A DNA stretch of 34,920 nt from Gammaproteobacteria bacterium. GTDB lineage: Bacteria > Pseudomonadota > Gammaproteobacteria > Granulosicoccales > Granulosicoccaceae. The stretch is from NCBI GenBank assembly GCA_019634245.1, contig JAHQVR010000203.1, forward strand, positions 1 through 34,920, given 5' to 3'. The notes below the pieces were generated by a model. That model ran no database searches. It saw nothing but the letters and a program-made list of their open reading frames with translations, and was not told the origin of the DNA. Numbering within the stretch: the stretch's first letter is position 1; every line of letters starts with the position of its first letter. Of the stretch, positions 25,573-33,022 are shown piece after piece. Made by a program: the position numbers and the translations under genes.

Positions 25573-26193
25573 ATGAGCACTTCATTTGATAAAACGGGGT
25601 GTGTGGCCATGACTGGGGCGTCTGGCATTCAATACGCGTTGCGCCTGATTGAGTGTTTGATTCAGTCAAACATTCAAGTGTATGTCTTAATGTCCAAACC
25701 TGCGAAGATTGTTATGGGTATGGATACGGACATTCCCGTGCCTGCCCGAACCAGCGACATCCAAAAGAACTTTTCGGAAGCTTATAACGCTGCCGAGGGA
25801 CAGCTGCTTGCCTTCGGTCAGGATCAATGGACTGCGCCGGTGGCGAGTGGATCTGGTGCACCTGATGCTATGGTGATTTGCCCATGTACCACCGGAACCT
25901 TAGCTGCCGTTGCGGCTGGTAATTGCAATAACCTACTTGAGCGAGCCGCTGACGTGGTGCTCAAAGAGGGTCGGCAGTTGATTCTAATGCCTCGGGAAAT
26001 GCCGTTCTCAGCCATACATTTAGAAAATATGTTGCGGCTCAGTAGAGCAGGAGCTGTGATTATGCCGCCAAATCCAGCCTTTTACACACTGCCAAAAACC
26101 ATTGATGACATGGTCGACTTTGTTGTGGCTCGGATACTGGATCAGTTAGAAGTTCCACAATCATTGATGCCTCGTTGGGGCATTGAAGACTAA
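25573..26193 (+). CDS. ubiX: Flavin prenyltransferase UbiX
   Basis: Makes prenylated FMN, the cofactor of the UbiD decarboxylase in ubiquinone synthesis. The 206 aa align, from memory, closely with P. aeruginosa UbiX: AMTGASGIQYALRLIECL at the N-terminus (GASG at 15-18), ASGSGAPDAMVICPCTTGTL in the middle, then REMPFSAIHLENMLRLSRAG. The later PPNPAFY, the VDFVVARILDQL helix and a LMPRWG C-terminus also agree. The ATG at 25573 fits the P. aeruginosa N-terminus, but it sits nine bases after a terminator stem and has no Shine-Dalgarno sequence, so expression may depend on readthrough or on a promoter overlapping the hairpin. It precedes a Lon-N-domain gene by 22 bases, probably in one transcript. 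Confidence 0.94.
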   Translation: MSTSFDKTGCVAMTGASGIQYALRLIECLIQSNIQVYVLMSKPAKIVMGMDTDIPVPARTSDIQKNFSEAYNAAEGQLLAFGQDQWTAPVASGSGAPDAMVICPCTTGTLAAVAAGNCNNLLERAADVVLKEGRQLILMPREMPFSAIHLENMLRLSRAGAVIMPPNPAFYTLPKTIDDMVDFVVARILDQLEVPQSLMPRWGIED

Positions 26194-26215
26194 AAGTCTA
26201 CAACTGCGAGCGTAA

Positions 26216-26806
26216 ATGGCATCACTCCCGCTTTTTCCATTGTCCACCGTCATTTTGCCCGATGGTTTGCTGCCACTGCGTTTGTTCGAACGACGTTATC
26301 TGGATATGGTCAAACAGTGTTTTCAAAATGACACCGGGTTTGGAGTTTGTCTGATTCGTGAAGGTATGGAAGCAGGGACACCCGCCCAACCTTACCCAAT
26401 GGGTACAGAAGTTAAAATTATCGACTTTGACCAAGGCAGTGATGGGCTTTTACACATCACCACTCGAGGTGTGCGAGAGTTTCAAATACTGACTTACGCA
26501 GCAGACGAGTCTCAATTGTTGATAGGGGAGGTTGAGTTTTTGGAGGTTCCACCAACGCCTGACATGGCACCCGATACCGAACGACTGGCAGGCACACTAA
26601 AAACTGTATTGGAGCTCTTGGAGCAACGGATTCCGATCTCGGAATGGCAAATGGACAATCCGGCATGGATTGCTAATCGACTGATTGAACTGCTACCGTT
26701 GGATGCCGCCAGTAAGTATGAATTGCTTGAGTTGCACAGCACGGAAGCTCGACTGAACCAATTGGCCACCTTGCAAATTGAATTTGTTCGAAACCAGCGC
26801 GATTAA
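26216..26806 (+). CDS. Lon N-terminal substrate-binding domain protein (stand-alone)
   Basis: A 196-aa protein consisting only of the LON N-terminal (substrate-recognition) domain, without the ATPase and protease parts of Lon. LPLFPLSTVILPDGLLPLRL and FERRYLDMVKQC at the start are the family signature, followed by GFGVCLIREG and later a helical bundle with NRLIELLPLDAASKYELLEL. Such stand-alone proteins are common in proteobacteria and lack an established function; they may bind proteins or peptides. It starts 22 bases after ubiX on the same strand, with only a weak GAG in front of the ATG, and converges with argA. Confidence 0.88.
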   Translation: MASLPLFPLSTVILPDGLLPLRLFERRYLDMVKQCFQNDTGFGVCLIREGMEAGTPAQPYPMGTEVKIIDFDQGSDGLLHITTRGVREFQILTYAADESQLLIGEVEFLEVPPTPDMAPDTERLAGTLKTVLELLEQRIPISEWQMDNPAWIANRLIELLPLDAASKYELLELHSTEARLNQLATLQIEFVRNQRD

Positions 26807-26940
26807 AGACGCTCCAGCCGGTACTTGTCTCAGGGGAGGTTGGATGGGACCAACGATAGAAAAGACATCCTGTGCAACGACTCTCAGGGAAGGCTGAACA
26901 AAATCTGCGGAAGTAATGACACTTGCACAATAGCTCCCGC

Positions 26941-27068
26941 AGCTCAGATCATCACCTCTCGGGGCAGGTCAGAGCAGCAGCTCTCAGGGTAGGTCAGAGC
27001 AGTAGCTCTTTCGAGTAGGTCAGATCAGCAGTTCTTTAGAGTAGGTCAGATCAGCAATGCCGTTTTCC
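26941..27068. repeat. Degenerate tandem repeat, period 25-26 bases, in the convergent lon-N/argA gap
   Basis: The 366-base gap between the two convergent genes contains no credible coding sequence. Units begin with AGGTCAGA or a variant at 26941 (AGCTCAGA), 26966, 26991, 27017 and 27043, giving steps of 25, 25, 26 and 26. Units two and three contain AGAGC-four bases-GCTCT, a small inverted repeat; unit four keeps it with one mismatch. The fifth unit decays after 15 bases. More diverged relatives (CTCTCAGGGAAGGCTGA near 26881, CTCAGGGGAGGTT near 26830) suggest that the array once reached further upstream. There is no constant-length unique spacer, so it is not a CRISPR array. Confidence 0.75.
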
Positions 27069-27172
27069 TTAATACGCGACGGCCGTTATGATCAGTACCG
27101 GGAAAATCAATCTCGATGGGTATTAGCGGATTCGGATGGTGTTTCTGTATCCGTCTGCGTTAACCGGCGGAG

Positions 27173-28510
27173 CTAAGCCTCCAGTGACTTAATGTACACC
27201 TTGGAATTACGCTCGGCGTTATAAGTGTTGCGCTTGGTATTGGGTAATTCACTAGCATCGGCTTCGACAAATCCTCGTTCGATAAACCAATGGCCGGTTC
27301 TGGTGCTAAGCAAGATTAAACGCTGACATTGGGCTTCTCTGGCTTGATTCTCCAGTGTGCGAAGTAGTCTGTCAGCACGACCACCGCCGCGATACTCTGG
27401 ATGGGTTACCACACAGAATACTTCAGCGAGTTTTTCATTGTCGTGTGTATCTATGTTTATGGCCGCACAAGCCACAATCATGCTTTCACGTTCACACACT
27501 AAAAACTGGCCAATATCCAGTTCGAGCTGTTCTCTGGAACGTGTGGCAAGCGTACCGTCTTGTTGCAGAGGTTCGATCAACTCAATGATGCCACCGACGT
27601 CTTCAATGCTCGCGCTACGAACTGTTTCCCACGGTTCAGCGGTAACCAATGTGCCGGACCCTTCACGCGTGAAGAGTTCTGTTAACAATCCATTCCCATC
27701 GTGTTGCGGCAGCAGGTGCACACGACCAACGCCTTGTCGGCAAGCGCTCACAGCGGTGCTGATCGTTCGGCTCAACATATCATCGGTTTGCTTGGGTCCG
27801 AGTTGCTCCATGCGGTTTGCGCTATCGTGTCGAACCGGTTCACCGTCCTCATTCACCGGCAGGTCATCAACAAACAAGATCAGCTTATCAGCACCCAAAG
27901 AAACGGCCGTTTGAAGTGCAATTTCTTCGCTGGGTAAGTTAAAGACCTCACCGGTTAACGAATAGCCCAATGGCGGCAGCAATACCAGGTGGCCTGCATC
28001 GAGAAGTGCGTTGATCGGGGCGATCTGTATTTCCCGCACAGTGCCGGTATGTTGAAAATCCACGCCATCGTGTACACCATAGGGCCGTGCATTGACAAAA
28101 TTGCCCGAACTGATCGATACATGTGCACCGGCCATCGCTGTATTGGGTAACCCCATGGAGAACCGGGCCTCGAATTCAACTCTCGCTAACCCCGCAGCGG
28201 TTAAGATAGCGGCAAGCGCATCATCGTCTGTTACTCGGCGGCCTTCTTTGAATACCGAACGCGATTGTGACCTGGCGAGCTCTGCATTAATTTGAGAGCG
28301 TAATCCGAAGCAGAGCACCAGGCGTATGCCCAGATGGTCTAAAAGAGTTAAATCGTGCGTTAGATTAGATAGCGCTGCACTGGATAACAGCCGATCGGGA
28401 ACGGACAAGACAAAGGTTTTTCCACGATAGGCTTTTAAGTAGGGTGAGGCCTGGCGAAACCATTCTATGGGATTGATGTCGTTGGAGGTGGTGTCGTTTT
28501 CGGATTCCAT
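27173..28510 (-). CDS. argA: N-acetylglutamate synthase ArgA (kinase-like domain plus GNAT)
   Basis: Acetylates glutamate with acetyl-CoA, the first step of arginine synthesis. The 445 aa have the ArgA two-domain layout. The amino-acid-kinase-like domain starts at WFRQASPYLKAYRGKTFVL and includes GAHVSISSGNFVNARPYG, then DGVDFQHTG and SLTGEVFNLPSEEIALQ. The GNAT domain starts near VRSASIEDVGGIIELIEPL and holds VVTHPEYRGGGRADRLL and the C-terminal STRTGHWFIERGF. Where E. coli ArgA has GGEA after the first beta strand, this protein has PDRLL. The ATG at 28510 is preferred to a TTG three codons upstream; neither has a clear Shine-Dalgarno sequence. The gene is divergent from the protease gene at 28683. 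Confidence 0.95.
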   Translation of the reverse strand: MESENDTTSNDINPIEWFRQASPYLKAYRGKTFVLSVPDRLLSSAALSNLTHDLTLLDHLGIRLVLCFGLRSQINAELARSQSRSVFKEGRRVTDDDALAAILTAAGLARVEFEARFSMGLPNTAMAGAHVSISSGNFVNARPYGVHDGVDFQHTGTVREIQIAPINALLDAGHLVLLPPLGYSLTGEVFNLPSEEIALQTAVSLGADKLILFVDDLPVNEDGEPVRHDSANRMEQLGPKQTDDMLSRTISTAVSACRQGVGRVHLLPQHDGNGLLTELFTREGSGTLVTAEPWETVRSASIEDVGGIIELIEPLQQDGTLATRSREQLELDIGQFLVCERESMIVACAAINIDTHDNEKLAEVFCVVTHPEYRGGGRADRLLRTLENQAREAQCQRLILLSTRTGHWFIERGFVEADASELPNTKRNTYNAERNSKVYIKSLEA

Positions 28511-28618
28511 GAGGATCAAGTTGTCGGCAATCGATCAGGCTCTATAAACGTTCGTATCTAGTGCAAATTCCGCGCTAGAGGGCACTTTTCATGTGCGGAC
28601 TGTCAGTATAAGGGGTTG

Positions 28619-28637
28619 TCGGGCGCTTCGGCCCCGA
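28619..28637 (+). other. UUCG-capped hairpin in the leader region of the protease gene
   Basis: TCGGG-C-GC-TTCG-GCCCCGA can form seven base pairs with one bulged C around a TTCG tetraloop, a very stable RNA hairpin. It lies 45 bases upstream of the protease ATG and is not followed by a T-run, so it does not look like a terminator. It may be an mRNA leader element or lie outside the transcript; I cannot place the promoter. Confidence 0.4.
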
Positions 28638-28682
28638 TTCTGCACACTAAATTAACTAGATATAAGGTCCTTAAGGAAATTA

Positions 28683-31493
28683 ATGGTGACTAAGCCTTCG
28701 TGGGTCTCTCGACTCGCCATTGCGACACTGCTTTTGGTGGTTGGTCAAGCCCAGGCTGAGAATGATCAGTGGGCTGATGTGATTGCCAAAGCGGCTGAAT
28801 CGGTCGTTTCTCTGCAATTGGCTCATTTGAGAAATTTTGACGATGCCGAACAGGGCGGTAGCAATGCCACCGGTTTTGTCGTCGATGCTGAGATGGGCAT
28901 TGTGCTGACCAACCGGCATGTGGTCGGGTCGGGCCCTATTCGATTGTCTGCAACGTTTCAGAATCAGGAACGGGTAGACGCCGTTCCTCTGTATCGAGAT
29001 CCTGTGCACGATTTTGCGTTCATTCGCTACGATCCGGCAGAGCTAAAATATGCAAATCCTCAAACCTTGCCGCTGCGGCCCGATAAAGCCAGCACCGGTT
29101 TGAACATTCGGGTGATCGGTAGTGATGGTGGTGAGCAGTTGTCCATATTGGCTGGCACCATTGCTCGGCTCGATCGAGAAGTGCCTTCCTATGGACGGTA
29201 TGGCTACAACGATTTTAATACCTTCTATTTCCAGGCAGCATCATCAACCTCCGGCGGGAGCTCAGGTTCGCCGGTGATAGATTTTGACGGTGATGTAGTC
29301 GCATTGAATGCGGCTGCCAATCGTCAAACAGCCAGTAGCTTCTTTTTACCGCTGCATCGCATCCAATCGGCCTTAGATAAGCTCCGTCAGCAACAAGCTG
29401 TACCACGCGGAGGCTTACAGACACTCTTTCGCCATAAACCTTTTAGAGAGTTGTCCCGTCTCGGTCTCGGTGCGGATATAGAGTCGCAAGCTCGCCGCCA
29501 TGATCCGGACAATAGCGGCATGCTAACTGTGGCGCAGGTCATCCCCGGTGGTGTGGCCCATGGTCAGTTACAGGAAGGGGACATCCTGATATCGATCAAT
29601 GATTCGATGATTACCAATTTTGTCGAACTTGAAGCCTTACTGGATGAACACATAGGGCAAACACTCAGTGTGCAAGTGGTGCGACAAGCTAAGTTACTTA
29701 CTGTACAAAGTTCAGTGGCCGACTTGCATCAACTAGCACCCGATCGGTTTATAGAACTGGGTGATGCCGTGCTACAAAATATGTCGATTCAACACGCGCG
29801 TGCCATGAATCTTCCACAGACCGGCGTGGTTGTTATGAACCCCGGCTACTTTTTCACCCGGGCAGGTGTGCCCCAGAGCTCTGTAATAACCCGGGTCAAT
29901 GGAAAGGACGTATCAGATATCCATCAATTTTTAGAGATCGTTAGTGAATCTCCAGAGAATAAGAAATTGCGATTACGCTTCACCGTCCCTGGCCGAGAAT
30001 TTACCCCGCGAATCGCGCAATTGAATATTGATGATCGATGGTTTGACTATCGAGAATGCAGTCGACGAGACAGCCAGCGTTTTTGGCAGTGCGACACCGT
30101 TGACTTAAAACGAGCGTCTGCTGAAGTAGATGATCAGGAAGTTCAAGTACCTAGTTTTAAGGATCCTCTGCTCGCTAGAGTGGCCCCGGCGTTGGTACAC
30201 ATCGACTTCAACATTCCATACTCAATTGACAATGTGTATGCCCGCAACTACTCCGGCGTAGGGGTTGTAATAGATAAGGAATTGGGCCTGGTCGCCGTGG
30301 ATAGAAACACGGTGCCGATTGGTCTTGGCGATGCAGAGTTAACGTTTTTTGGATCACTCATCGTGGACGCAACGGTGGTGTTTTTGCATCCTCGGCACAA
30401 TATCGCACTAGTGCAGTACGATCCATCAGAACTTCGAGATGCGGAGTTTGAAGCCCTTGAACTAGCAGATGCCGACACAGAGCTGCCCGATTCACTAACG
30501 ATGATTGGTTATCGGGCCGATGGTACTTTTCGAGCCCATGAGCTTGACGGTATAAGCCGACTGACGATTAGTTTCAAGGCACCGGGTTTACCGAGATTTC
30601 AACAATCCATGCTGGATGTATTTGGCGTGGCCAATGTGCCACCAGCACTGGGTGGGCCGTTTGTCTCTGATGACGGGGTAGTGCACGGTTTTTATTTTAG
30701 TTTTGCTTACGAAGAATCGCGAGAGATAAAGCAACGCAACTGGTTAATGCCCGCAGCCGTGGTCGCTGAGAGCCTGCGTCTGTATCGATCTGGCTCCGAT
30801 TACTTTTCGATGGATGCCAGCTTTTCCTATCGCCCGTTATCCTTTGCACGCCAATTAGGTTTACCGGATGAATTTGTCGCCCGCTACAACAACCAAACGG
30901 CAGATTCGCGTCGAGCCTTGTTTGTGGAGCAGGTGGTCCCATCGACGGATGCGGCGAAGAAGCTCCGGTCCGGCGATATTATCTTGAGTGTCGATGGCGA
31001 GTTAGTGACCGACATATTTAGCTTAGAAACCTTGTCCCAACAAGCAGAACTCACTTTGGAGATACTGCGTGATGCTGAAGTGCTTACCCTTGGGCTGAAA
31101 CCCTCCCCAATCAGAGCGACGGGTACGGAACGTCTAGTGAGTTGGGGTGGGGCTATTTTCCAAGAACCTCACGAAGATATTGGCTATTTAAAAGCCGTTG
31201 ATTTTCCGGGTGTGTACGTTTCCAGCACGGATGAAGGCTCTCCTGCACTTTGGGATGGTTTATACCGAAACCGGTTTGTTACCGCGATTGACGGTGTGGA
31301 TATCAATAATCTGGATGAGTTGCTAGATCAGGTGAAAAACAAAGCTCAAGATGAAATCACTCGGCTGTCACTGATTTCGATGAGTGGGCGTAAAAGTATT
31401 GTGACGGTGCAACCCGAATACAACTTCTTTCCAACCTTTGAAATTCGACGCACTGATGCTGGTTGGCAACGATTGTCCCACCAACACCCATAA
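28683..31493 (+). CDS. Exported HtrA-type serine protease of the Nma111/Deg7 architecture (active plus degenerate protease domain, PDZ domains)
   Basis: A 936-aa protein with a signal peptide (LAIATLLLVVGQAQA/ENDQ), so probably periplasmic. The first trypsin-like domain has an intact triad: H79 in LTNRHVVGSGP, D110 in RDPVHDFAFIRYDP, S194 in SGGSSGSPV. DRDVPSY-like text (LDREVPSYGRYGYNDFNT) and FFLPLHRIQSAL complete it. A PDZ domain (about 262-340, VIPGGVAHGQLQEGDILISI) and a second PDZ-like segment (about 355-440) follow. A second protease-like domain (about 495-700) keeps VDRNTVPIGLG and FLHPRHNIALVQYDP but has lost the triad. Two more PDZ-like segments close the protein. This order and many motifs match yeast Nma111 and plant Deg7, not DegP. 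AAGGA lies five bases before the ATG. Substrates are unknown. Confidence 0.85.
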   Translation: MVTKPSWVSRLAIATLLLVVGQAQAENDQWADVIAKAAESVVSLQLAHLRNFDDAEQGGSNATGFVVDAEMGIVLTNRHVVGSGPIRLSATFQNQERVDAVPLYRDPVHDFAFIRYDPAELKYANPQTLPLRPDKASTGLNIRVIGSDGGEQLSILAGTIARLDREVPSYGRYGYNDFNTFYFQAASSTSGGSSGSPVIDFDGDVVALNAAANRQTASSFFLPLHRIQSALDKLRQQQAVPRGGLQTLFRHKPFRELSRLGLGADIESQARRHDPDNSGMLTVAQVIPGGVAHGQLQEGDILISINDSMITNFVELEALLDEHIGQTLSVQVVRQAKLLTVQSSVADLHQLAPDRFIELGDAVLQNMSIQHARAMNLPQTGVVVMNPGYFFTRAGVPQSSVITRVNGKDVSDIHQFLEIVSESPENKKLRLRFTVPGREFTPRIAQLNIDDRWFDYRECSRRDSQRFWQCDTVDLKRASAEVDDQEVQVPSFKDPLLARVAPALVHIDFNIPYSIDNVYARNYSGVGVVIDKELGLVAVDRNTVPIGLGDAELTFFGSLIVDATVVFLHPRHNIALVQYDPSELRDAEFEALELADADTELPDSLTMIGYRADGTFRAHELDGISRLTISFKAPGLPRFQQSMLDVFGVANVPPALGGPFVSDDGVVHGFYFSFAYEESREIKQRNWLMPAAVVAESLRLYRSGSDYFSMDASFSYRPLSFARQLGLPDEFVARYNNQTADSRRALFVEQVVPSTDAAKKLRSGDIILSVDGELVTDIFSLETLSQQAELTLEILRDAEVLTLGLKPSPIRATGTERLVSWGGAIFQEPHEDIGYLKAVDFPGVYVSSTDEGSPALWDGLYRNRFVTAIDGVDINNLDELLDQVKNKAQDEITRLSLISMSGRKSIVTVQPEYNFFPTFEIRRTDAGWQRLSHQHP

Positions 31494-31522
31494 ATTCTGT
31501 CCAAAAACGGGGATAATGCCCC

Positions 31523-32806
31523 ATGGATATGGATTATGACGTCATCATTGCAGGCGGCGGTATGGTGGGTGGGTTGCTCGCTGCAGCTCTGGCACAGCCA
31601 TCGCTGATCTCAGCCAAAGCGCCGCCGCTTTCCGTATGCGTGCTCGAACCTCATCTGCCCGATGCCTTTCCGCTCAATTCACCGGACTGCACAAAAGAAC
31701 AGGCCTATGCGAAACAGACCAGCTCGCCGCCAGACTATGATCTGCGAGTATCGGCAGTCTCAATTGCCTCGCAACGGATGTTTGAACACGTAGGTGCTTG
31801 GCAAGGCGTGTTAAACCGCCGCGTGTGCCCCTATGATGAATTACTCGTCTGGGATGGAGAGACCAACGGGCGTACCCATTTTCGTGCCAATTCTATCGGA
31901 CATCCAGCGCTGGGTTTCATCGTTGAAAATCGAGTATTGCAACTGGCTTTATTAGAGACATTGCAGCAACAACCTTCGGTAGAAATCAAATCGTCGGCCC
32001 GGTGTGAGTCCTTTATCGCTAATCATCGAGAGGTGCGCGTGCGCCTCGATACAGGCGAGCAGTTAAGCGCGCGCTTGTTGGTTGGAGCCGACGGAGCAAA
32101 CTCGCAAATTCGTCAGCAATCCGGTATTGGGTTTTCTAAGGAATCCTACGAACAACAAGCGTTGGTGGCATCGGTAGAAACTACATTGCCGCAACAATCC
32201 ATCACTTGGCAACGCTTCGTGCCAGCAGGCCCACAAGCGATGCTGCCGTTGTGCGGTTCCCGAGCATCGATTGTTTGGTATGAGTCTGCGGAGCGCATTG
32301 CTGAATTACGTGATCTGGATACCGGGCAACTAAAGATCGCATTGGAGAACGCGTTTCCGGACGAACTCGGTGGGATTGAACACATTCATTCCCAAGGATC
32401 CTTCCCATTGGTTAAGGCTCATGCGGAGCGTTACGTGAGTCAGCGGGTTGCGCTTATCGGCGATGCTGCACACAGCGTGCACCCACTGGCAGGCCAGGGG
32501 GTAAACCTAGGGCTGTTGGATGCCGGTGCATTGGCGGAAGTGATCATGGCTAGCCGCACTAAAGGTCATGACATCGGTGATCTGCAATGGCTTGAGAGAT
32601 ACGAGCGTTGGCGGCGCGGTGACAATGCGATCATGATCCAGGCCTTGGACAGCATCCATAAAGCCTTCAATCCACAACCTCAGGTGTTTCAGCAGCTTCG
32701 CAGTTTAGCGCTATCAACGGTGAATAAAACGGCGCCTGTCAAAGAGCTTTTGATGCGCCAAGCGATGGGTCTAACCGGCGACTTGCCGCAGCTGGCAAAG
32801 GGTTAG
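31523..32806 (+). CDS. UbiH/UbiF/VisC/COQ6-family FAD-dependent ubiquinone-pathway hydroxylase
   Basis: A flavin monooxygenase hydroxylating the aromatic ring of a ubiquinone precursor. The 427 aa open with the dinucleotide-binding motif DVIIAGGGMVGGLLAAAL. They also show LRVSAVSIASQRMFEHVGAW, LGFIVENRVLQLALLETL, VGADGANSQIRQQSGIG and, near residue 312, GDAAHSVHPLAGQGVNLG. TWQRFVPAGPQAMLPL and SIVWYESAERI resemble E. coli UbiF more than UbiH, but UbiI-type function in C5 hydroxylation is equally possible, so no symbol is given. There is an insertion at about residues 48-73 relative to E. coli UbiF. GGGGA lies nine bases before the ATG. It follows the protease by 29 bases and is probably cotranscribed with it. 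Confidence 0.88.
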   Translation: MDMDYDVIIAGGGMVGGLLAAALAQPSLISAKAPPLSVCVLEPHLPDAFPLNSPDCTKEQAYAKQTSSPPDYDLRVSAVSIASQRMFEHVGAWQGVLNRRVCPYDELLVWDGETNGRTHFRANSIGHPALGFIVENRVLQLALLETLQQQPSVEIKSSARCESFIANHREVRVRLDTGEQLSARLLVGADGANSQIRQQSGIGFSKESYEQQALVASVETTLPQQSITWQRFVPAGPQAMLPLCGSRASIVWYESAERIAELRDLDTGQLKIALENAFPDELGGIEHIHSQGSFPLVKAHAERYVSQRVALIGDAAHSVHPLAGQGVNLGLLDAGALAEVIMASRTKGHDIGDLQWLERYERWRRGDNAIMIQALDSIHKAFNPQPQVFQQLRSLALSTVNKTAPVKELLMRQAMGLTGDLPQLAKG

Positions 32807-33022
32807 ACTAATGTTGCCACTTATTTTGTGAAAGGGTTCTCTGACGATGTATCAAATTGAACTCAAAGTGCTGGACGTTTGCCTCACCCGGCTGTCATGC
32901 TCGCGTGCGAGTGATTGCTTCGCCTAGCGCGTGGGTTGGAATCGATATTATGAGTCGCCCTCTACCCTGCATTGAACCAACACTTTTATGGTAAGAAAGT
33001 TGTTATCTAAGGACAAAGGTTG

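Noticed and set aside
26941..27068. Possible CRISPR array in the lon-N/argA gap
   Set aside because: Units are directly adjacent, 25-26 bases in all, with no unique spacers of constant length and no cas genes nearby.
27357..27914. A 185-aa plus-strand ORF opposite argA
   Set aside because: Low-complexity antisense frame; argA matches its family along the whole length.
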